Assembly (NCBI RefSeq): GCF_016863635.1
Contig: NZ_BOPG01000019.1
Coordinates: forward strand, 62,001-126,000
Length of the DNA stretch: 64,000 nucleotides
Source: Virgisporangium aurantiacum
GTDB taxonomy: Bacteria > Actinomycetota > Actinomycetes > Mycobacteriales > Micromonosporaceae
Direction: 5' to 3'
Part shown: positions 52,875 through 61,926 of the stretch, in pieces
How positions within the stretch are numbered: the stretch's first letter is position 1
How the letters are laid out: every line of letters begins with the position of its first letter
Notes under the pieces: model-generated
What the model saw: only the letters and a program-made list of their open reading frames with translations
Databases searched by the model: none
Told to the model about the DNA's origin: nothing
Made by a program: the position numbers and the translations under genes

Positions 52875-53353
52875 GGTCCTTCACCGGCGGGCGCGGCCCT
52901 CGGCACGGGAACCGCCAGGCCCCGGGCCACCAGCATCAGGGCGTAGCCGATCACGCCGATCAACACGCCGATGCCGGCCGCCATCGCCGCGATCCCGAAG
53001 GCGACGACGGAGGTGAACAGCGACGCGCGCAGGAACGACGCGTTCATCACGGTGGCCCGGGCCGGATCGGTGCGGTCGAGTTCGGCGTAGGTCTTGCCGC
53101 CACTGGCTTCGAGCGCGTGCTTCTCGATGACCTCGGCCTGCGCGTAGGCGGTCAGCGGTCCGTCGACCTTCTCCCCGGCGAAGTTCGCGGCGTCCTCGGA
53201 CACCGTGATGTTCTCGTCGGCGAGCTGGTTCTGCACGGTGATCCAGGTGACGACGCCGGCCACCAGCAGCACGGCACCGGCCACGATCAGCAGGACGCCG
53301 AGGAGGCGCACGGCACGGGCCGGACCCGGGCGCGGGCCTCGTTCGTTGCTCAT
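52871..53353 (-). CDS. Two-helix membrane protein often mislabelled LigA-like
   Basis: A 160-residue protein with a membrane helix at about 15-37 (LLGVLLIVAGAVLLVAGVVTWITV) and another at about 115-145, and between them an outside loop with ADENITVSEDAANFAGEKVDGPLTAYAQAE. Homologues in actinobacteria are annotated as aromatic ring-opening dioxygenase LigA, which this composition does not support; no iron-binding His/Glu site is visible. It precedes the P-type ATPase with overlapping ends. Probably a regulatory or stress membrane protein. Confidence 0.65.
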   Translation of the reverse strand: MSNERGPRPGPARAVRLLGVLLIVAGAVLLVAGVVTWITVQNQLADENITVSEDAANFAGEKVDGPLTAYAQAEVIEKHALEASGGKTYAELDRTDPARATVMNASFLRASLFTSVVAFGIAAMAAGIGVLIGVIGYALMLVARGLAVPVPRAAPAGEGP

Positions 53354-53381
53354 CGGAACCTCCGGTTCTCCTGTCGCGGGC

Positions 53382-54329
53382 TCACAGCGGTGGTTTCAGG
53401 TCGTTCGCGCCGCCGTAGTCGCCGGCGGGCGTCACCACGGTGCCCGCCTTGCCGGTGAGGATCAGTTCGGCGTCGGCGAGCGCGCCGATGCCGGCCATGT
53501 CGCCGGTGATCTCGACGAACCGGCACACGGCTTCGACCTTCGGGCCCATCGAGCCCGCCGGGAACTGCTCCCGGCGGAGTGCGGCCGGCGTGGCGCGCAG
53601 GATCGGCTCGGCCTCGGGGGTGCCGAACCCCCGCATGACGGCCGGAACGTCGGTCAGCAGCAGCAGCGCGTCCGCCTCCAGCGACTCGGCGAGCACCGAC
53701 GTGGCGAGGTCCTTGTCGACGACCGCCTCGACGCCCTCCAGGTGGCCGTCCTCGTTGCGGACCGCCGGCACGCCGCCGCCGCCCGCGCACACCACGACGG
53801 CGCCCGACGAGAGCAGGAGCCGGATGATGCGCGTCTCGACGACCCGTTTCGGCGCGGGTGACGGGACGACGCGGCGCCAGTACGCGCCGTCGGCCTTCAC
53901 GTGCCAGCCGCGCTCGGCCGCCAGCCGATCGGCGGTCGCCTGGTCGTAGACCGGGCCGACGAACTTCGTCGGGTTCTCGAACGCGGGGTCGGCGGCCGAC
54001 ACCAGCGTCTGGTTGACGATGGCCGTCACCTGCCGGCCGGGAAGCGCGTTCTGGAGCGCCTGCAGCAACCAGTAACCGATCATTCCCTGCGTCTGCGCGC
54101 CGAGCACGTCCAACGGGTAGGGCCGTTCCAGGGCCGGGTCGGCCGCGCTCTCCAGCGCGAGCATGCCGACCTGTGGCCCGTTCCCGTGGGTGATGACGAG
54201 TTCGTGCCGGGCCGCGAGCGGCGCGAGCGCCTCCACCGCCCGCATCGCGTTGGCCCGTTGGGTGGCGGCCTCCGGCTTCTGGCCGCGTTCGAGCAGGGCG
54301 TTACCGCCTATCGCGATGACGATCCGCAT
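53382..54329 (-). CDS. arcC: Carbamate kinase
   Basis: A 315-residue amino-acid-kinase-fold enzyme: RIVIAIGGNALL (2-13), THGNGPQVGMLA (48-59), AGGGGVPAV, VDKDLATSVLAESLEAD and GSMGPKVEAVCRFVE are the carbamate kinase series. It converts carbamoyl phosphate plus ADP to ATP, ammonia and CO2, the energy-yielding step of the arginine deiminase pathway. It follows arcB after seven bases. Confidence 0.92.
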   Translation of the reverse strand: MRIVIAIGGNALLERGQKPEAATQRANAMRAVEALAPLAARHELVITHGNGPQVGMLALESAADPALERPYPLDVLGAQTQGMIGYWLLQALQNALPGRQVTAIVNQTLVSAADPAFENPTKFVGPVYDQATADRLAAERGWHVKADGAYWRRVVPSPAPKRVVETRIIRLLLSSGAVVVCAGGGGVPAVRNEDGHLEGVEAVVDKDLATSVLAESLEADALLLLTDVPAVMRGFGTPEAEPILRATPAALRREQFPAGSMGPKVEAVCRFVEITGDMAGIGALADAELILTGKAGTVVTPAGDYGGANDLKPPL

Positions 54330-54336
54330 GGCCGGT

Positions 54337-55338
54337 TCACCCGCCGAGGGTGGCGACCATGACGGCCTTGATCGTGTGCATGCGGTTCTCGGCCTCGTCG
54401 AAAACGATCGAGTACGGCGACTCGAACACCTCGTCGGTGACCTCCAGCGCGTCGAGCCCGGTGTGCTCGAAGATCTCCTCACCGACCTTGGTGCGGCGGT
54501 CGTGGAACGCCGGCAGGCAGTGCATGAACTTCACCCGCGGATTCCCGGTCGCCCGGATCATGTCCATGTTCACCTGGTACGGGTGCAGTTGCTTGATGCG
54601 CTCGTCCCACGCGTCTTTGGGCTCGCCCATCGACAGCCACACGTCGGTGTAGAGGAAGTCGACGCCGCGCACGCCCTCCTCGACGTTGTCGGTCAACGTG
54701 ATCCGCGCGCCGGTGGTCTCGGCGAGCTGGCGGGCCTCCTTGACGACGTCGTCGGCGTTCCAGCGCGTGTTCGGTGCCACGATGCGGACGTCCATGCCCA
54801 TCATCGCGCCGGTGACGAGCAGCGAGTTGCCCATGTTGTTGCGGGCGTCGCCGAGGTAGGCGAACGCGACCTCCGAGTCGTGCTTGTCGGTGTGCTCGCG
54901 CATCGTCAGGATGTCGCAGAGCGTCTGGGTCGGGTGCCACTCGGTGCTGAGACCGTTCCACACCGGCACACCCGCGTAGCGGGCGAGGGTCTCGACGTTC
55001 TCCTGGCCGAAACCGCGGTACTGGATGCCGTCGTAGAAGCGGCCGAGAACCCGTGCCGTGTCGGCGATCGACTCCTTGTGACCGAGTTGGGTGCTGCCGG
55101 GGTCGAGGAACGTCACGTGCGCGCCCTGGTCGTGGGCGGCCACCTCGAAGGCGCACCGGGTGCGCGTCGAGGTCTTCTCGAAGATGAGGGCGATGTTCTT
55201 TCCCCGCAGGCGGGGCTGCTCCGAGCCGGCGTACTTCGCGATCTTCAGCTCGGCCGCGAGATCGAGCAGGAACCGCCATTCGGCGGGCGTGAAGTCGAGT
55301 TCCTTGAGAAAGCTGCGGTTGCGCAGGTTGAACGGCAT
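54337..55338 (-). CDS. arcB: Catabolic ornithine carbamoyltransferase
   Basis: A 333-residue carbamoyltransferase. STRTR (57-61) binds carbamoyl phosphate, HPTQ (135-138) and [10 protein letters not shown] (271-280) bind ornithine. The length and the [12 protein letters not shown] segment fit the catabolic (ArcB) type, which phosphorolyses citrulline to ornithine and carbamoyl phosphate. It lies between arginine deiminase 2 (12-base gap) and arcC (7-base gap), a full ADI set. Confidence 0.92.
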   Translation of the reverse strand: MPFNLRNRSFLKELDFTPAEWRFLLDLAAELKIAKYAGSEQPRLRGKNIALIFEKTSTRTRCAFEVAAHDQGAHVTFLDPGSTQLGHKESIADTARVLGRFYDGIQYRGFGQENVETLARYAGVPVWNGLSTEWHPTQTLCDILTMREHTDKHDSEVAFAYLGDARNNMGNSLLVTGAMMGMDVRIVAPNTRWNADDVVKEARQLAETTGARITLTDNVEEGVRGVDFLYTDVWLSMGEPKDAWDERIKQLHPYQVNMDMIRATGNPRVKFMHCLPAFHDRRTKVGEEIFEHTGLDALEVTDEVFESPYSIVFDEAENRMHTIKAVMVATLGG

Positions 55339-55350
55339 CTGTTCGATCTC

Positions 55351-56580
55351 CTAGGCTGCGTCGCGTTCGATGGGGCAACTCATGCAGCGGGGACCACCGC
55401 GGCCGCGACCGAGTTCGCTGCCGGCGATCGTCACCACCTCGATACCGTGCTTGCGGAGGAACGTGTTGGTCGTGACGTTGCGCTCGTAACCGAAGATCAC
55501 GCCGGGCTCGACAGCGAGGAAGTTGCTGCCGTCGTCCCACTGCTCGCGTTGCGCGGCGCGCTCGTCCTCGTCGGTGCGGAGCACCGTCACCCGGTCGAGA
55601 CCCAACGTCTCGGCGATCGTCGCGAACAGGTCGTCGTTCTGCACGACCCGCAGCCCGTCCGCCTCATCGGGCAGCACGGTCCACGACCGCAGGTCGTCCT
55701 TCAGGTACGGGTACATGACGAACGTCTCGCGGTCGATCATCGTCATCACCGTGTCGAGGTGCATCATCGCGTGCGAGTGCGGCAGCTCGATCGCGATCAC
55801 CTTGGTCGCGCCGCCCCGGGCGAACAGGGACCGGGCCAGGTTCTCCACGCCCATCGGCGTGCTCCGCTCGCCCAGGCCGATCATCACCGCGCCGTGGCCG
55901 AGCACGTGCATGTCGCCGCCCTCGAGCGTGGCGGGTTGGTGCGACGCGTCGTCGTCGCCGTACCAGATCTGGAACTCGCCCTTGGCGAACATCGGGTGGT
56001 ACCGGTAGATCGCCGTGCTGTGCACCGACTCCCGCATGCGCGCGGGCATCGCCATCGGGTTGATGCTGACCCCGTTGTAGAGCCAGGCCGAGTTGTCCCG
56101 CTGGAACAGGTGGTTCGGCAACGGCGTCAGCACGAAGTCGTCCGCGCCCATCAGCTCCCACCGCAGGCTCCGCGGAGACACCAGCGGCGCCAGTTCGCTC
56201 TTCAGGACACCGCCGATCATCAGCTCGGCGAGACGGCCGGCGTCGGCCTGGTCGGCGATGCGATGCAGCGGATCGACGAGGGTCGGTCCGACCGTGTCCT
56301 CGGTGATGACCCGCTCGATCACCCAGGTGCGGCCGTCCGGCTGGCTCAGCACCTCGGCGAGCAGTTCGGCGAAGTAGTGCACGGTCACCCCGCGGTCGCG
56401 GAGCGCCTGTGCGAACGCGTAGTGCTCCTCGCGGGCCCGCTTCGCCCACAGGATGTCGTCGAACAGCAGATCCCGGACGTTGTCCGGGGTCAGCCGGCTG
56501 AGTTCGAGGCCCGGCTGGTGCAGGATCACCTGTCGCAGCCGGCCGACCTCGGAGTCGACATGGAATGTCATCGCGGTCAT
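55351..56580 (-). CDS. arcA: Arginine deiminase 2
   Basis: A 409-residue arginine deiminase. Asp162 (LFQRDNS), Glu220 and Asp223 (LEGGDMHV), His274 and Asp276 (HLDTVM) and nucleophile Cys399 are present, so it should be active. The loop before the Cys reads [10 protein letters not shown], with Arg in place of the His of deiminase 1, the form found in mycoplasma-type enzymes. It is the standard first enzyme of this arcA-arcB-arcC set. ATG 56580 is taken because AAGGA lies four bases upstream; 56571 is an alternative. Confidence 0.9.
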   Translation of the reverse strand: MTAMTFHVDSEVGRLRQVILHQPGLELSRLTPDNVRDLLFDDILWAKRAREEHYAFAQALRDRGVTVHYFAELLAEVLSQPDGRTWVIERVITEDTVGPTLVDPLHRIADQADAGRLAELMIGGVLKSELAPLVSPRSLRWELMGADDFVLTPLPNHLFQRDNSAWLYNGVSINPMAMPARMRESVHSTAIYRYHPMFAKGEFQIWYGDDDASHQPATLEGGDMHVLGHGAVMIGLGERSTPMGVENLARSLFARGGATKVIAIELPHSHAMMHLDTVMTMIDRETFVMYPYLKDDLRSWTVLPDEADGLRVVQNDDLFATIAETLGLDRVTVLRTDEDERAAQREQWDDGSNFLAVEPGVIFGYERNVTTNTFLRKHGIEVVTIAGSELGRGRGGPRCMSCPIERDAA

Positions 56581-56603
56581 CAGTCCTTTGCTGGAAACGG
56601 CGT

Positions 56604-58004
56604 TCAGCGGTAGGGCGGGACGGGTGGTGGTTCGGCCATCCGGGTGCGCATCGCGAGATAGACCGGGACGCCGATGAGCAGGGCCACACCGGCCATCAGG
56701 AACGGGCCCCAGACCTCGTACCAGTTGTCCTGGCCGGTGTTCCGGGAGTAGTAGATGAACAGGATCGAGAAGATCAGCGCGACGACGGCCACCCCGGCGT
56801 CCCGCGCGAACCTCGGTGTGTGCAGCTCCTTCCGGTCCCGCAACCGCCATTTCAGTTGTGCGAGCGCCGAGAACGCGTACGGGATCGCCGCGGTGATGCC
56901 GCTCATCAGCACCAGCGTGTTGAACACGCTCGCGCCGCTCGTCCCCATGAAGCTCACGGCCATCGCGACGCTCGCCAGAACGGTGGACGCCACGATCCCG
57001 ACCGCCGGTACCCCGCGGCCGGACAGCCGGCCGAAGACCCCCGGGAACAGGCCGTCCTTCGCCGCCGCGAGCGGCATCTCGGCGCAGATCATCGTCCAGC
57101 CGTTCAGCGCGCCGAACCCGGAGATGATGACCGCGATCGCCACCGCGGTGCCGGCCCAGGAGCCGCCACCCACCATCGCGTCGGCGGCCGCCGAATACGA
57201 CGCCTTGTTCTCGTCCTTGGCCAGGTCCGTGGTGGGCATCGAACCGAACACGGCGATCATCGACAGCAGATACACCACCGCCGCCGCCAACGTCCCGAAG
57301 ACGGTCGCCTTCGGGATGTTCGTCTCCGGGTCGCGGACCTTGGCCGCCGCGACCGCCGCGGTCTCCACACCGAGGTAGCTGAAGAGACAGATGGCCATCG
57401 CGCTGCCGATCGCCGACACGGTGGAGTCACCGCTGACGTTCCACGGCGTGAAGTTGCCCGAACTGATCGCCAACAGGCCGACCGTCGACATGATGGCCAG
57501 CGGCACGAACTTGATCACCGACGTCCACAACTGGACCGCGCCCATGTTCTTCACGCCGGTGAGGTTGACCAGCGCCGGGATCCACAACCCGACGAGCGCG
57601 ATGAGGATCGACCACATCGAGGCGTGGTCCTTGTTGAGGAACTTCTCCACGTAGAAGACCCACCCGGTGACGATCGCCGCGTTGCCGGCCCAGGCGGTGA
57701 TCCAGTACGACCAGGCGTTGGTGAAACCGATGCCGTTGCCGAAAGCGGCGCGGGCGTACGCGTACGGACCGCCGTCGGCGGGCAACCGCCGCGACAACGC
57801 CGCGAACATGAGCGCCAACGCGAGGGCGCCGACCGTGGTCAACGCCATCGCGACGATGCTGATGGGTCCGATCGACGCCAACGAGTACGGCAGGTTGAAG
57901 ATGCCGACCCCGATGATGCTGCCGAGAATGAGCGCGGTCGCCTGCGGGAGCCCGAGCCCCGGTGCGGTCCCCTGTCTCGGCGGCGCGGATCCGGTCCTGG
58001 ACAT
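56604..58004 (-). CDS. APC-family amino acid permease 1 of ADI operon
   Basis: A 466-residue transporter with 12 hydrophobic helices. [30 protein letters not shown] (about 18-47) is the first-helix substrate site of the basic amino acid/polyamine antiporter (APA) group, and [27 protein letters not shown] the next segment. This resembles arginine/ornithine or arginine/agmatine exchangers (ArcD/AdiC type), which suits its place 23 bases upstream of arginine deiminase 2. Arginine uptake with ornithine release is the likely role. Confidence 0.82.
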   Translation of the reverse strand: MSRTGSAPPRQGTAPGLGLPQATALILGSIIGVGIFNLPYSLASIGPISIVAMALTTVGALALALMFAALSRRLPADGGPYAYARAAFGNGIGFTNAWSYWITAWAGNAAIVTGWVFYVEKFLNKDHASMWSILIALVGLWIPALVNLTGVKNMGAVQLWTSVIKFVPLAIMSTVGLLAISSGNFTPWNVSGDSTVSAIGSAMAICLFSYLGVETAAVAAAKVRDPETNIPKATVFGTLAAAVVYLLSMIAVFGSMPTTDLAKDENKASYSAAADAMVGGGSWAGTAVAIAVIISGFGALNGWTMICAEMPLAAAKDGLFPGVFGRLSGRGVPAVGIVASTVLASVAMAVSFMGTSGASVFNTLVLMSGITAAIPYAFSALAQLKWRLRDRKELHTPRFARDAGVAVVALIFSILFIYYSRNTGQDNWYEVWGPFLMAGVALLIGVPVYLAMRTRMAEPPPVPPYR

Positions 58005-59321
58005 TTACTCCTCCCGACTGGTGTCGTTGACGGTCCGCGTCCGCGCCGAACGTCGTTTCCAGCCGAGGTCGATCCCCGCGCTGACCGCGATGATGCCCAG
58101 CAGGGCCGCCATCGAGGTCGGCGAGTGGATCAGATCGGTGAACACGAACGTCACCAGCACCACGCCGGCGGCGGCGATCGCGAGGACGAGCATGGCGGTG
58201 TTGGCACCGGTGTCGGCGCGCACGCGGAGGTGGGCCACGGTGACCAGGATGAAGATCATCAGCGCCACGGCGCTGCCGATGGACGCGATCGCGGTCAGCC
58301 GGAACAGCAGCACGAGCGCCAGGCACACGCCGGTCTGCACCAGCAGCCCCGCCGACGCCCGGCCGCCGAGCCGGCGCGCCATCACCGGCGGGAAGTGCCC
58401 GGTGACGACCAGCCGCTCGGACAGCCCGGAGGCCGGGTACAGCCCGGCGTTGGTGGCACCGGCGGTCGCGAACAGCGCGGTGATGGCCATCAGCGTGTAG
58501 CCGAAGTCGCCCAGGGACGGCTGCGCGGCGACGGCAAGCGCGGTGGCGCCGGCGTCGACCACCTCGTTCGCGGGCAGCGCGCCGAACACACCCAGCGCGA
58601 TCGCGACGTAGATCGTCGTGGCGATGCCGAGCGCCAGGAACATCGCCCGCGGCAGCTGGTGTGCCGGCCGTTCCAGGTCCTTGGCGGTGAACGTGATGAT
58701 CCCGAACCCCAGGAACGCGAAGAACGTCAGCGCCACGCTGGAGACGATGTCGCGCAGCGGCGGATACTCCGACGGCGCCAGCAGCGACGGGTCCATGTTC
58801 ACGAGCGTGACGACGGCGAAGACCACCAGGATGCTGAGAACCACGTACACGATCACGGTCTGCGCCCGGGCGACCAGCGTCGATCCGACGATGTTCACCA
58901 CGGTCATCAGGAGGATGATCAGAACCGCGAAGGCCTTGGACCAGGACGCGTTGTCGTCGGCGAAGACGGCACTGGCGTAGTCGCCGAACGACACCGCGAC
59001 CATCGCCGTCACGATGGCGTTCGCCAGGTAGGTGAGCCAGGCGGAGATGCCGGTGAGGTGGCCGTCGCCGAAGCCCTTGGCGACGTACTCCAGCAGCCCG
59101 CCGGCCGTCGGGTAGCGCGCGCCCAGCTTGGCGAACGAGTAGCCCTGCAGTATCGCGACCGCACCCGCGATCAGGAACGACAACCACACCGCCGCGCCGG
59201 CCACCGAGCCCGCCGCACCGAGCAACGCGAAGATGCCCGCTCCGACCATCGATCCGACGCCGATGAACGCCGCCTGCCGGATCGTCAGATATCGCTGGAC
59301 CTGCTGGTCCGGGGTCGCCAT
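58005..59321 (-). CDS. APC-family amino acid permease 2
   Basis: A 438-residue transporter with 11-12 helices. FIGVGSMVGAGIFALLGAAGSVAG (about 19-42) has the GAG substrate motif; SFLIAGAVAILQGYSFAKLGARYPTAGGLLEYVAKGFG follows. It belongs to the APC superfamily but to a different branch from permease 1, nearer to general amino acid/cation permeases. It is the first gene of the operon that continues through permease 1, arcA, arcB, arcC, the two-helix protein and the P-type ATPase. An island palindrome lies 33 bases upstream. Confidence 0.8.
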   Translation of the reverse strand: MATPDQQVQRYLTIRQAAFIGVGSMVGAGIFALLGAAGSVAGAAVWLSFLIAGAVAILQGYSFAKLGARYPTAGGLLEYVAKGFGDGHLTGISAWLTYLANAIVTAMVAVSFGDYASAVFADDNASWSKAFAVLIILLMTVVNIVGSTLVARAQTVIVYVVLSILVVFAVVTLVNMDPSLLAPSEYPPLRDIVSSVALTFFAFLGFGIITFTAKDLERPAHQLPRAMFLALGIATTIYVAIALGVFGALPANEVVDAGATALAVAAQPSLGDFGYTLMAITALFATAGATNAGLYPASGLSERLVVTGHFPPVMARRLGGRASAGLLVQTGVCLALVLLFRLTAIASIGSAVALMIFILVTVAHLRVRADTGANTAMLVLAIAAAGVVLVTFVFTDLIHSPTSMAALLGIIAVSAGIDLGWKRRSARTRTVNDTSREE

Positions 59322-59354
59322 GTATCCACGATCGCGGACGCGACAGCGACCGCC

Positions 59355-59371
59355 TCACCCCGCGCGGATGA
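59355..59371. promoter_or_regulatory. Island palindrome site 7 (permease-arcABC-ATPase operon)
   Basis: TCACCC-CGCGC-GGATGA, full consensus match, 33 bases before the permease 2 start; on the other side it is 40 bases before the DUF222/HNH gene. Confidence 0.65.
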
Positions 59372-59411
59372 CCCGCTTGCGAGGTTCGTGCCGGCCCGTG
59401 CTTCGTCCACA

Positions 59412-60737
59412 ATGGACAGCTTGTTTGAGGTAGGTTTAGGAATTCTTGTCGTACATACGTGCGAACATTTCGGCATGGAGGATCGACTCGAACCCCTACT
59501 CACCGCCCACCCGTGGGCACTGTCACCCGACGACGTCGTCGCCGACCTCGACCTGCTCGTGCCGTGGCTCGTCCAGGCCGAGGCGGCACTCCTCGCCCGC
59601 GTCCGCGAACTCGTCGGCCAGGGCATCGCCCGCCGCGACGGTGCCACCTCGGCCGCCGTCTGGCTCCGCAACCGGTACCGGATGGCCCTGCCCAGGGCCC
59701 AACGCTACGTCCGGCTCGCCGCCGCCCTCGACACCGCAGCCACATCGGTCCAGGACGCCGTCGCCACCGCCGACATCAACCTCGACCAGGCCGAAGCCAT
59801 CATCCGGGCACTCGACGCCCTGCCCAGCGACCTCGGCATCGAGGTCCGCGCGCTGGCGGCCAAGGAACTCGTCCGGGTGGCCGGCGACCTCGACCCCCAC
59901 CACCTGACCATCGTCGGCCAACGCATCCTGCACATCGTGGCACCCGACGCGGCCGACGAAGCCGACCGCCGGGCCCTCGAACGCGCCGAAGCCAAGGCCC
60001 GCGAAGGCCGCGGGTTCACCATGACCCCCGACCCGTACGGCTTCGGCTACCGGATCACCGGCCGCCTCACCAACGAGGGCGCCGCCGTCCTCCGCGCCGC
60101 GATCGACCCGCTGTGCGATCCCGCCCGGAAGCACGACCCCGTCGAACCCGCCCGTGACGGCCGCACCGCCACCCAGCGGCGGGCCGACGCCCTCGTCGAG
60201 GTCGGCCGCCTCGCCCTGAACACCACCGAGCTGCCCCGCAACGGCGGCGACCGCCCGCAGATCGTGGTCACCATTCCCTACAACGTGGTCAAGCGGGAAC
60301 TCGGCGCCGGCACGCTCGACAACGGCGACCGGGTCACCCCGGAGTCCGCCCGCCGCCTCGCGTGCGACAGTCGCCTGCTCCCGATCGTGTTCGACGGACC
60401 GGGCCAACCCCTCGACGTCGGCCGCACCAGACGCCTCGTCACCAGCACCCTCCGGCAGGCCCTCACCTTCAGGGACGGCGGATGCGCCTTCCCCGGCTGC
60501 GACCGCGGTCCACGATGGACCGAGGCACACCACGTCACGCCCTGGGCCGCCGGCGGGCCGACGTCGCTCGACAATCTGACGTTGCTGTGCGGCTTCCACC
60601 ACGGCCTGATCCACGAACCCGGCGGCTGGACCGTCCACACCGCCGGTGACGGCCTCCCCACCTTCACCCCGCCCCACCACGTCGACCCGCGGCGGACCCC
60701 CCAACGGAACCGCTACCACCAACCGCCGGTCGGCTAG
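59412..60737 (+). CDS. DUF222/13E12-type HNH endonuclease-like protein
   Basis: A 441-residue protein. DUF222 fills most of it (WLVQAEAALLARVRELVGQG, AATSVQDAVATADINLDQAEAIIRALDALP), and the HNH module is at the end: CAFPGC (358-363), WTEAHHVTPWAAGG, NLTLLCGFHHGLIH. Cys and His pairs for zinc and the catalytic His are intact. Such proteins occur in many copies in actinobacteria and are linked to 13E12 repeats; whether they cut DNA is open. ATG 59475 is an alternative start, as the intervening stretch is AT-rich. The last 74 bases overlap the convergent MFS gene. Confidence 0.8.
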   Translation: MDSLFEVGLGILVVHTCEHFGMEDRLEPLLTAHPWALSPDDVVADLDLLVPWLVQAEAALLARVRELVGQGIARRDGATSAAVWLRNRYRMALPRAQRYVRLAAALDTAATSVQDAVATADINLDQAEAIIRALDALPSDLGIEVRALAAKELVRVAGDLDPHHLTIVGQRILHIVAPDAADEADRRALERAEAKAREGRGFTMTPDPYGFGYRITGRLTNEGAAVLRAAIDPLCDPARKHDPVEPARDGRTATQRRADALVEVGRLALNTTELPRNGGDRPQIVVTIPYNVVKRELGAGTLDNGDRVTPESARRLACDSRLLPIVFDGPGQPLDVGRTRRLVTSTLRQALTFRDGGCAFPGCDRGPRWTEAHHVTPWAAGGPTSLDNLTLLCGFHHGLIHEPGGWTVHTAGDGLPTFTPPHHVDPRRTPQRNRYHQPPVG

Positions 60738-61917
60738 CCGAGAGCACCGCGCTCGCGGTGGCGAGAGCCGCGCCGGCGGCGAGCACGCACAGGGCCGGTC
60801 CGTAGCTGGCGAACCGGTCGAACGACGCTGCCATCAGCAGCTGGCTCACGAAACCGGCCACCCCGGCGACGGCGGTCACCACGCCGACGACGAGACCCAC
60901 CATGTCGGCCGGCACCGTGGCTCCGATCTGGGCCAGCACGGCGGTGCTGGCGATGCCCAGCCCCACGGCGAGCACCGGCAGCGTGCCGAACACGACGACC
61001 GCCACCGGCGGCGTACCGGCCTGCACGGCGGTGGCCACGGTCACCGCGCCCAGGGCGACGGCCAGTGGCCGGGGCGGCGACAGGCGGTCCGCGAGCCGGC
61101 CGCCGACGGGCCGCATGAACACAGCCAGGAGCACGAACGCGGCCATCAGGTCGCCGGCCCGGGCGGCGGCGAGGTCGTAGGCGTTGGCCAGGTACAGCGG
61201 GAGGGCGTTGGAGAACGTGACGAACAGCGCGACGAGCGCCGAGTACCAGGCGGCGGCGTGCCAGGTGGTCCCCCACCGCAGCGCGGTGGCGAGCCGGCGC
61301 CGCACGCCCGGCGGCTGCCCCGGCTGGCCCGGCTGGCCCGGCGGGCGGGCCGGTCGCGGCGCGTCCCGCACGACGGAACCGGCCAGTGCCAGGAAGGCCA
61401 CCAGGGGGACGGCCGTGACGAGGTAGGGCGCGACCATGCCGTGCGCCTCGGCCAGCCGCACGGCGGTCAGCCCGCCGATCGCGCTGCCGCACAGCCCCGT
61501 GCCGAGCACGCCGAGGGCCAGGCCGCGATGCGGGCCCGGAAACCAGGCGCTCACGAACGGCACGGCGACGGCGAACGTCGAACCGGCGACGCCTACCAGC
61601 ACTGCTCCGGTCATCAGCCCCGGCACCGACCGGTGCCCGAACACCGCCAACTCCAGCAGGGCAACCAACGTCGCGGCCGCGACCAGCAGGAAGACGACCC
61701 GACCACCGAACCGGTCGGCCAACGCGCCGGCCGGGATCCGCCCCAGCGTGCCCACCACCACCGGGACCGCCACCACGAGCGCCTGCTGCAACGGACTCAG
61801 CCCGAGTGGCCCGCGCAGCAACGGCACCAGCGGGTCCACCAGCGCCCACGCCCAGGCGGTGACCAGATAGCCCAGCAGCGCGACGGCGAGCATCCAACGG
61901 CGGTCCGCGATCGACAC
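60664..61917 (-). CDS. MFS transporter (NarK/oxalate-formate-like branch)
   Basis: A 417-residue 12-TM major facilitator protein. AGALADRFGGRVVFLLV is MFS motif A, and GGRLADRLSPPRPLAV is its repeat in the second half. Motif order and the FVSAWFPGPHRGLALGVLGTG segment resemble nitrate/nitrite and oxalate/formate porters, so an anion is a reasonable substrate. A glycine/serine tail ends the protein. The GTG start lies ten bases after the stop of the upstream MFS gene, implying one operon. Confidence 0.75.
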   Translation of the reverse strand: MSIADRRWMLAVALLGYLVTAWAWALVDPLVPLLRGPLGLSPLQQALVVAVPVVVGTLGRIPAGALADRFGGRVVFLLVAAATLVALLELAVFGHRSVPGLMTGAVLVGVAGSTFAVAVPFVSAWFPGPHRGLALGVLGTGLCGSAIGGLTAVRLAEAHGMVAPYLVTAVPLVAFLALAGSVVRDAPRPARPPGQPGQPGQPPGVRRRLATALRWGTTWHAAAWYSALVALFVTFSNALPLYLANAYDLAAARAGDLMAAFVLLAVFMRPVGGRLADRLSPPRPLAVALGAVTVATAVQAGTPPVAVVVFGTLPVLAVGLGIASTAVLAQIGATVPADMVGLVVGVVTAVAGVAGFVSQLLMAASFDRFASYGPALCVLAAGAALATASAVLSASRPAVGGSGSVGGSAAGRRGGAG

Positions 61918-61926
61918 AGCGCAATG

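Noticed and set aside
52871..53353. Aromatic ring-opening dioxygenase (LigA) function
   Set aside because: The protein has two membrane helices and no metal-binding His/Glu set; the common label is an annotation artefact.
56565..59411. Very long plus-strand open frame opposite the arginine deiminase operon
   Set aside because: It is the antisense shadow of well-recognised permease and arcA genes, with His/Arg/Asp-rich composition typical of GC-rich antisense frames. Only its last part from 59412 is the real HNH gene.
59412..60737. Insertion sequence or intron-encoded homing nuclease
   Set aside because: No terminal inverted repeats, target duplication or intron structure is visible around the DUF222/HNH gene.
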